Shown here: positions 57,241-64,000 of the stretch, piece by piece
Position numbering within the stretch: position 1 is the stretch's first letter
Layout of the letters: each line of letters begins with the position of its first letter
Source: Absidia repens
Taxonomy: Eukaryota > Mucoromycota > Mucoromycetes > Mucorales > Cunninghamellaceae
Direction of reading: 5' to 3'
DNA length: 64,000 bases
Assembly: GCA_002105175.1 (NCBI GenBank)
Contig: MCGE01000038.1
Coordinates: 248,001 to 312,000 of the forward strand
Made by a program: the position numbers and the translations under genes
The notes under the pieces: generated by a model
The model's input: the letters and a program-made list of their open reading frames with translations, nothing else
Told to the model about the DNA's origin: nothing
Database searches by the model: none

Positions 57241-58837
57241 AAATGTTTTCTGTCACCACTCGCACAATTGGTTTGCAGTGGTTTTTTCCGCTCTAAAAGA
57301 AACTTCTCTCGTTGCGTTTCTTTTCACAACAGTCAACATATAGCATTATATGATGGTACTCTTCTCATGACAAAACTATCGCAATGTTTTTGCAGGCCCC
57401 CGTCGTTGTGGAATAGGTTACCCATTCACCGTAGAATAGTTCACCTTTCCACTGCGCTGCACAGTACAGTACAATAGCTTATCCTATAGAATAATTTGTC
57501 ATTTATCATATTGTTGCTTATTAGTTTACCTTCCATTTACGTATATTTTACAATAAAAAAGCTTTATATGCCTTTATCGCATGTCATCTTCAGAAATGAT
57601 ATGGAATATATACGTATCACTCCTCAGATGTAAATAACCTCCCATTACTATTCTACTTTATAATACCAAGAAGAAAAAAATAAACATGATATCATAAAAA
57701 AACTCATTTTGATTTGCCGAAGGACTGCCTAGCGTGCTTGATAACCTTGTAGCGACAACTATTTCATGTAATTGTTTCTCCCTAATAGGGTATAGACGTG
57801 CGGAAACGAGTAACTGGGGCTATTTTCCCAAGCATGCAGCCCAACTACTTCTTTCCACACATTGCACATAGTTAGTGGAAGACATTTTAATTTTAAATAT
57901 CCGACGTCTGAAAGGCGGCACTGATTTGGTGTACGTGCAGGGAGATGAGCCAAAAAAGAAAAAAACAAAACAAAAAGAAACACTTGCATCTGGTCATGTG
58001 GTATTCTTCCCCACAAAAAAAAAAAAAAAGAAAAGAAACCAATGATTGGGTAAGAATCAGATAGGAGCAGTATCATCAAACTCATATTACATATAATGCT
58101 GATGTTTTCTTTCATGATATTATAGATTCTTCCTTTCCAAATCTAATTTATGATCGATCGGTAATTTTTAAAAAATAGACGTACAGCCAAAGAACTTGGT
58201 GCTTGATTTGGTAGGAACTTCAAGCTTTTCCCCTCTTTTTTTTTGAACAGGAACGAACGATGACCCGATTTTTTGTGCAACAAAAGAGCACACGACAGCC
58301 ATGTGATGTGAAACAGTTCCAGTTGATTGGGTTGGTTGAAGATCCGATTGGCTACGCAAAACAGTTTGATATTGGACGAATTTGAAGGTAATAATGGATC
58401 AAAAAAAAAAAAAAAAGCTATGAGAAGCGTTGAGGTTGGGAGGATTTCAGTAACCAACTAATATAATTATGGAATAGGAGGTGTGTCATTTCCTCAAGAA
58501 AGAGTAATTTAAGAATATGAAACTCATACCTATGACTAAACAAAAAGTGTTTTTAAAATTTACGGAGTGGGCGAAGAATGATAAGATCACATCAAAGATA
58601 TTGACAATTCAATATACAAACCTAGTACGAAGACGTTGGATTATTGTTTTTAATAAAATGGTATAATACAATAGCGCTTTTTATTAATGATGAAGACAAA
58701 GATGATGGAAGACGATATGTTTACATATAGGTGTAATAGGAAAGAGGAGAAGGGGAAATACAGTAAGATAACTAGTAACAAGATAAAACAAAATAGGAGG
58801 GGAGAACTATACAAAAGGATGTAAGCAGCAAATAAAA
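57241..58837. other. Intergenic, no supported gene
   Basis: Short minus-strand frames at 57759-58115 and 58143-58457 exist, but no joined model could be made. 58168-58290 reads VAQKIGSSFVPVQKK, a weak echo of phosphoribosyltransferases. Confidence 0.3.
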
Positions 58838-59887
58838 CTACAAATAAGATGAAGGGGGAGGGGGTAATTTTGATGTGGGTGGAGGTAATTGTGGAGGCAA
58901 TACATCAGGTAGACCTGGCGACTTGACCGAGCGAATAGAATTGATACGATTGGAATGGATATAATCATCATTGGACATACTGGATCGCATACTGTCGTTT
59001 CTTTGCATAATGCTAGGAGTGTGATGTAGTTGTGGGTGGTGCCCGAAAGGAGTGGGTGTAGAGACAGAGGAAGAGCAAAGACTACTACCGGCAATAGTCA
59101 TGGTTGGAGACATAGGTGGACTACTGGCATAATTGCTACTACATGTTGAAGAGTGTCGATCGGTCCAGTTGGTAGAATCACTGAGTCGCCAATTGGCATC
59201 GATATCATGTTGACTAGATCTTGGCGTTGTATTGGCGCTGATGCTGATGCTACCACAAGATGAATTTGTATCATGAACGCTGTTGGAATCGCTGTTGAAT
59301 GGGTGATACACTTCTTCTGCTGAATGGACAAAATGTAGCTTTTCTTTGTTGATTGGTCCTTTATCGTTCTTGTTGTTTTCGTCAGCCATGTAATGGATAG
59401 TCTTTTTGATTCGTTCCAGCCAGATTTTCATCCCATCCGCATCATCCGCTTGTAAAAACCAAGTAGCACCATCACTTCCGGGTTTTCGTATTTCAATACA
59501 GAAATTCACATTGCTGATGTGATCACTGACAAATGCTTGAGTATCGGGTCCCAGTTCAATAAATTCACGGAATTTGTTTGTCGGTGAGTCGGTCTTGAAG
59601 CAATACAAAAAGCGATCCGCCAAGATAACATATCGTCGTTTTCGGTTTTTGGTGAAGGAGAACACTGGTGGTAAGTGTTTGGTGAGATAACCTTTCATTG
59701 TTGCATGAGGCCAGATGATGTGGCTGTGAATCCCTGTGGCTGACGGTCTGTACGAGGCCAAATCGTCAGCTGTGAATCGTTTTTTTCGTTCTTCTTGTTC
59801 TTTTCGGTATCGTCGTCGTTCTGGTGTTTCAACATCAACAGGGAAGCCCAAAGACATTGGTGAGATCATGTTCATAGATGAATTCAT
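58838..59887 (-). CDS. PH-domain protein, 349 aa
   Basis: Single exon. After a basic N-terminal helix (ERRRYRKEQEERKKRF) comes a pleckstrin-homology domain at residues of about 63-167: TMKGYLTKHLPPVFSFTKNR, KRRYVILADRFLYCFK, then WFLQADDADGMKIWLERIKK with the invariant Trp in the last helix. PH domains bind phosphoinositides or proteins, so membrane recruitment is the likely role. The C-terminal 170 residues are Ser/Asn/Thr-rich with prolines at the end (PPQLPPPTSKLPPPPSS), a possible SH3 or WW target. The ATG at 59887 is the first in frame and precedes MNSSMNMIS; a stop-rich A-rich leader lies upstream. No frame problems. Resembles fungal signalling adaptors; exact orthology unclear. Confidence 0.82.
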   Translation of the reverse strand: MNSSMNMISPMSLGFPVDVETPERRRYRKEQEERKKRFTADDLASYRPSATGIHSHIIWPHATMKGYLTKHLPPVFSFTKNRKRRYVILADRFLYCFKTDSPTNKFREFIELGPDTQAFVSDHISNVNFCIEIRKPGSDGATWFLQADDADGMKIWLERIKKTIHYMADENNKNDKGPINKEKLHFVHSAEEVYHPFNSDSNSVHDTNSSCGSISISANTTPRSSQHDIDANWRLSDSTNWTDRHSSTCSSNYASSPPMSPTMTIAGSSLCSSSVSTPTPFGHHPQLHHTPSIMQRNDSMRSSMSNDDYIHSNRINSIRSVKSPGLPDVLPPQLPPPTSKLPPPPSSYL

Positions 59888-60785
59888 TTTATTGATTCTT
59901 GTCGTCGTTCTGCATTAACCACACAAGGAATCGTCAAAAAAAAAAAGAAGATTAAAAAAAAAAGACAGAAAGAGAAGGAAAGGAAAGAAGAAAATAAAAA
60001 AGGATTGGAAGAAAGAAAAGAGTAAGATCAAAGCTGGGGCTGATATGGTTTTTTTTAGTTCAGGCACAGATGATAATTGAAACACTGCCTATGGCCAGAT
60101 ATGCGGCATTTAAATTGTTTTTTTTTATTACTATCACATACTAAGGAGGATTCTCTAAAAAGGAAATCATGGTTTGACTGATTACATTTATGATTACCAT
60201 ATTGCTATATGTGACAACCAAACAGACTGCACTAATCTTTGGCTAGCTATGACACAATACCTAACTTCAAAAAAATGAACCGCTTCTTATACCCCGATTT
60301 TATGGTTAGGCAAAAGCTACTTTAAGTTAAGTCTGCTGAGTTTGCATTTTATGAAATTGACGAATGAGAACTATTTATTGTAATATTTGATGGATTTAAC
60401 CTAGCTTCAAAAATTGATGATTGGGGAAAAATACCCATGAATTTTTTTCGTCCTGTTGAGGAAAACAGAATCATGCGAACGAAAGGTTTTTACTTCTTTT
60501 TCCAAATTTAACCCATGATAAATGCTGGGAACTTTATAAAAATGGTAGATTTTTTACGGGGACCCGAGAACTGAAATTGTACATTATCTTTCTTTCCTTC
60601 CCAGAGAGAAACATATATAGCCGTGTGAACATGGGAATGAAAGCTATGACCATTCTTGATCGTTTAGAATCGACTTTCACTAAACTTTAAAAGGCTTCAT
60701 ATCGTCTTTTTTTTTTTTTTCTTTTTTTTTTCCTTCTTCGACTATTGTGTATTATTTGTAGTCTCCGCATATACCAACTCAATCA

Positions 60786-60820
<35 letters not shown>
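59888..60820. other. Intergenic between divergent genes
   Basis: Leader and promoter region of the PH-domain gene; a pyrimidine run at 60700-60735 and a poly(A) of about 32 at 60789-60820. No gene seen. Confidence 0.4.
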
Positions 60821-60823
<3 letters not shown>

Positions 60824-61338
60824 AGTGGTGATCATATAGATAGGCCTGTTTCGTTTGTTCTGACCAAATTGCTGGATCAGTGGATGATCAACCAACCATT
60901 TCACTTGCGGTATTTGAAAATATAGAATCTGAACCTGAAGATCACACTTTAATTGTACTATTTTATACTTTTGTTCGTTGCTACGCTAACACAGGAGAGA
61001 GGGTCTTACTCCGAAAACTCATCCCAGCTATTTCAATTTCAAACAACTGCTCCAGAATTTTCATCCGTTTCCCCCATCAGCTATCAGTTGCCCGTCACGC
61101 CCACAACTAATACCTGATATTTTTTACAGAGGTCTAATGCCGCCACGTGGTGTTACTCCATCTCAAAATTACGCCAATGATCCCCCCCCTATATTATGCC
61201 CTACTTGCATATGTAGCGCTTCAGAGACGTAAGCATTTCAAATCCAGTATTCCGCAAACACAATAATACCCTCCCCACTAAAATGATCATGGGCCATATT
61301 ATTTTATGATTTGATACAGATAATATGACTTTGTTTAT
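60821..61338 (+). CDS. Small hypothetical protein with a CPTC motif
   Basis: A plus-strand frame from about 60821 reads RPVSFVLTKLLDQWMINQ, PFHLR and reaches a GTATTT donor at 60912. The acceptor at about 61000 (CTAACACAG) leads to REGLTPKTHPSYFNFKQLL, then PSRPQLIPDIFYRGLMPPRG, then PPPILCPTCICSASET. A GTAAGC donor at 61211 and a CAG acceptor before ATAATATGA would add only a stop codon. No initiator is fixed (ATG at about 60883 or an exon before the poly(A)). The C-terminal CPTCIC could bind metal. No family recognised. Confidence 0.35.
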
Positions 61339-61613
61339 TTTTTTTTTTTGTAATGACATAAAAATAAAAAGGGAGGGGAGGTAGTATAAATAAAATTCTA
61401 CAAAAACTAATATATAAAGAAGATGAATAAATGAATTATATAAAGTTCTAAACTAGTGAAAGAAGGGAAGGGGCGAGACAATGGGTAATGACGAATGCTG
61501 CTACACAGGAGATAATGGAGGTATGAGTGGATGGATTACCCAACCAGTTGGGTAAGAATTTCAGACGGAGCCAAGGATTTTGAACGATTGCCAGGAGAGA
61601 CGAATCACTTTTT

Positions 61614-62409
61614 TCATTTCGGGGCACTGATATGACCACAGTTCTTGCATTTTCGCAATTCCTCCGTAGTTGCAAACTTTTCCACGATTGGTTTCAATTG
61701 TGAGCCGAGATCTGTACAGTGGAATGATTCTTCATATATGATGGTTCGGCAAGTTGGCTGTTCGCAATACCAACGTAATTTATCTGTCCAAAAAAATAAT
61801 AATTCAATATCAATTCGATAACCCACACCTCCTTTATTTTATTTGATATTACCGATATGATGAGTCAACCTTTCACGTTCAACCACCAAGCCAAGGGATT
61901 CGGCAAACCGGACAGGGTTGTGAGGTACGTTGGCTAGAAGTATTAAAAAATGGAGTTTGAAAAAGTGTCAGCGATAAGGAGTTTGGGATCTGATAATATT
62001 ACATCCGCTGAAGCCATACAGAGCCCCCCATTCTATTTCATCACAGCGAACGTGCACTTACCAGGCAATAGAAACATGTCACCTTCGTTCACGTATATAT
62101 CCTTAAATTCACCATCATCTACCACTTTGATGAGCAACTGCCCTTTTATTTGATAGAACCATTCCTAACAAAAAACAATAAATAAAGATCGAGTCATATG
62201 AATAAAAGTTGTTGATAGAATATAACGGCAATGAATGGTGTCCTTACTTCAGTTTCATTGACATGATAGTCTGATCGTCGATTGGGTCCACCAACCACCA
62301 TGATAATCGTATCTTTTCCTCGAAAGAGCAAGTAGTTGTTGATAGGAGGTTGTAGTTTGTCGCCATTTTCTTCAAGCCATTTTGTGAAATTCATAGGTGG
62401 TAGTAGCAT
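61614..62409 (-). CDS. BNA1: 3-hydroxyanthranilate 3,4-dioxygenase, 171 aa
   Basis: Exons 62409-62248, 62164-62062, 61933-61853 and 61783-61614 join in phase to 171 aa. This cytosolic cupin enzyme opens the ring of 3-hydroxyanthranilate to the precursor of quinolinate in the kynurenine route to NAD. Visible features are [20 protein letters not shown] at the start, [20 protein letters not shown] with the first Fe ligands (His, then Glu in EWFYQIKG), the second His in [19 protein letters not shown], and the C-terminal two-Cys-pair metal site ([10 protein letters not shown] and CKNCGH) found in fungal and bacterial members. The length is normal. No frame problems. Confidence 0.93.
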
Positions 62410-62864
62410 GGCAACGAAGTATAGTTGTATATGGAAGTGAATTTGAAGATGGAAGACAAGAAAAAAAGAAAAGAAAAAAAAAAAAGACTGAGAGGAAAAA
62501 AAAAGGGAATAGGATAAATCGACGGCAGGTAAAAATCAAAGTCAGTCACACACAATGATAGATCATCTTTGGTGATAATATTGACGAGTACAATGATGAT
62601 GTTTGATGGTTCTTGATAACGTAATATCAATAAAAATAAAAAAAGAATGATAATACCAGAATTAACCAGCCACCAAGTCTTCGACGAGTTTCAACAGTGA
62701 TACACTATAAAAAAAATGACAGGTAAACTATTAAGAGATGCTAAACTTTGTGCCTGACATATCGTTTCACATGAGGATAAAATATGGTCCGTCATTTACA
62801 CAATGCCCTTAAAATAAAATCCAACTGCAAACATAGGAGGGCGGAGCTTTTACGAGTACAGTCT
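62410..62864. other. Promoter side of BNA1
   Basis: A- and GA-rich leader (62458-62515) and AT-rich DNA. No gene. Confidence 0.35.
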
Positions 62865-62965
62865 ATTAACTTTAAGTTGAGACGAATGTAAAATAAATCA
62901 AATTGGGACAAGTGAAATAAATAAATCGGGATGGGCAAGAAATATTTCTGCCTACGTCTTAATTT
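62865..62965 (+). repeat. Dispersed repeat family 2, copy 3
   Basis: GAGACGAATGTAAAATAAAT, CAAATTGGGACAAGTG and AAATCGGGATGGGCAAGAAA align with the reverse complement of 2545-2665. Confidence 0.55.
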
Positions 62966-63142
62966 TATTTTTACAGCGTCCCAAAAATTCTAACAGGTGC
63001 CCCAAAAAAATGATTATGCATGTTGTCTCAATTGAAACTTAAATATACTGTAGACAAAATGGGAGGGGTTTCTTTTAATTCGAAACACCAAAAAAAAAAT
63101 ATGACACAACCACATTTTTTTCCTTTCATCCTCATTGTCATT

Positions 63143-64000
63143 ATGTCTTTCAGCAGTATACAAAAAAGTGCGTACAACGTTCTGGATGTTCATATGAAAA
63201 ATCAAATTCTACGTATTGAAAAATTGGTAGATCCTGGGCCTAGCTATTCCAATAAGCGCAAACGACCCTTCAACGACATTACAAATACCTCTGTCATTTC
63301 CCTGGAGCCTTCTGTCGCTTCTACAAGTTCGACTTCGAATGCAGTAATGCTGGAAAATGTCGCTGTGTTAAATGAAATAAACGATGTACTGAAGCATACG
63401 CATATTCGTAAGTGAAAAATTGGGGAATAAGCGAATGATAGTCCATTTAAAGGTGGGTGTATTGATAAATAACCCGTTTTTATTTTTATTTTTATTATAT
63501 GGTAGTCAAGCAATGGTATCTCGGAATCTTACAACAAAAGTACAAATAAAAAAAAAAAAAAAAAAAAAACCCCCAACGTATTCACACCAGCTAAATTACC
63601 ATATAGAGGAAAAGAAGATTCCCAAGAAGACTATTTGTTTTGTAAGGTACTTAAAAAGGGCGTGGGTGATGCTGAAGACCATGCCATCAAAATGTTGAAC
63701 CATATTCAAGAATATCATCTCAAACGGTTGGACCTATTACCACATTCTTCTTCCGCCCAAGAAAAAAATGACACGCTCATCATCGAGCAAAAAACAACGT
63801 ATGCTCATATGATATATATTTCAAACAGGATATGAACCTTTTTTTTTTAAAAAATATATAGGACTTTAAAAATCACTGATACAATCTACCACATCAAGAC
63901 AACACACATGCTTAAGGAAATTTTGAATATCTGTAAGTCCTACAGCATGATTTTTCGCATATTCACTCTGCTGACTTTTTCTTTTTTTCTTTTTGCAGAT
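63143..64000 (+). CDS. 5' part of an unidentified gene, cut by the window edge
   Basis: The ATG at 63143 starts MSFSSIQKSAYNVLDVHMKN; exon 1 ends at 63407 (GTAAGTG). Exon 2 starts at 63506 (LKQWYLGILQQK) and probably ends near 63540. After a 20-base A run, a further exon (to 63798) reads VFTPAKLPYRGKEDSQEDYL, then FCKVLKKGVGDAEDHAIKML. Exon 63862-63932 follows (TLKITDTIYHIKTTHMLKEI), and the next begins at 63999. Exon 1 has a basic NKRKRPF patch that would fit nuclear import. The junction across the A run is uncertain. No family recognised. The frame is also open upstream to 63020, but the internal ATG follows stop-poor low-complexity sequence and was preferred. Confidence 0.5.

Noticed and set aside
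57238..57477. 79-codon plus-strand frame after repeat family 1 copy at 56575
   Set aside because: It starts inside the repeat's conserved 3' end, is not seen after other copies, and matches nothing I recognise.
58143..58360. Possible adenine phosphoribosyltransferase remnant (VAQKIGSSFVPVQKK)
   Set aside because: Only about 15 residues look similar, no phosphoribosyl pyrophosphate-binding motif is present, and neighbouring sequence does not continue the family.

Overview
This window is nuclear DNA of an early-diverging filamentous fungus, most likely a Mucoromycota (Mucorales-type) species. The DNA is AT-rich. Introns are short (about 40-150 bases, GT-AG) and numerous, proteins carry polyQ, polyN and polyS runs, and long poly(A)/poly(T) tracts are frequent. 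The window also holds fragments of multi-copy gene families that I associate with this lineage. No rRNA, tRNA or CRISPR array was found.

Layout. 1-2.1 kb: the 5' end of a minus-strand gene and broken family copies. 3-4 kb: a dispersed repeat. 4.7-7.6 kb: a low-complexity protein, a small hypothetical gene and mitochondrial ribosomal protein bS18m, the last two divergent. 7.6-12 kb: repeats only, including a 34-bp alternating tandem array. 12-13.6 kb: a coiled-coil, probably nuclear protein. 14-15.3 kb: a decayed gene. 17.6-20 kb: a small gene divergent from a mitochondrial rhomboid protease (PCP1/PARL). 21.1-23.9 kb: a Cas1/CASD1-type glycan O-acetyltransferase. 25.3-29.5 kb: a large Fanzor (eukaryotic TnpB/Cas12-like) nuclease gene. 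29.5-36.8 kb: a damaged Ty3/gypsy LTR retrotransposon lacking integrase, carrying an extra ORF and a secondary insertion. 36.9-38.7 kb: another LTR, a truncated family gene and a triplicated segment. 41.8-46.6 kb: an NFX1-type zinc-finger SF1 helicase (ZNFX1-like) between direct repeats. 47.5-48.5 kb: calcipressin. 51-52.6 kb: a homeodomain factor. 53.6-55.7 kb: disrupted genes. 58.8-59.9 kb: a PH-domain protein. 60.8-62.4 kb: a small gene and 3-hydroxyanthranilate 3,4-dioxygenase (NAD synthesis). 63.1 kb to the end: the 5' part of an unknown gene.

The housekeeping genes do not form a pathway or cluster; they are separate genes in repeat-rich DNA. The most notable content is the Fanzor gene, its internal 18-bp minisatellite and its position directly beside an LTR. 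A second theme is that several genes (Cas1-like, helicase, Fanzor, gag-pol) are broken by single-base indels, mostly in homopolymers. This pattern fits long-read assembly error at least as well as true decay, so 'pseudogene' calls need caution.
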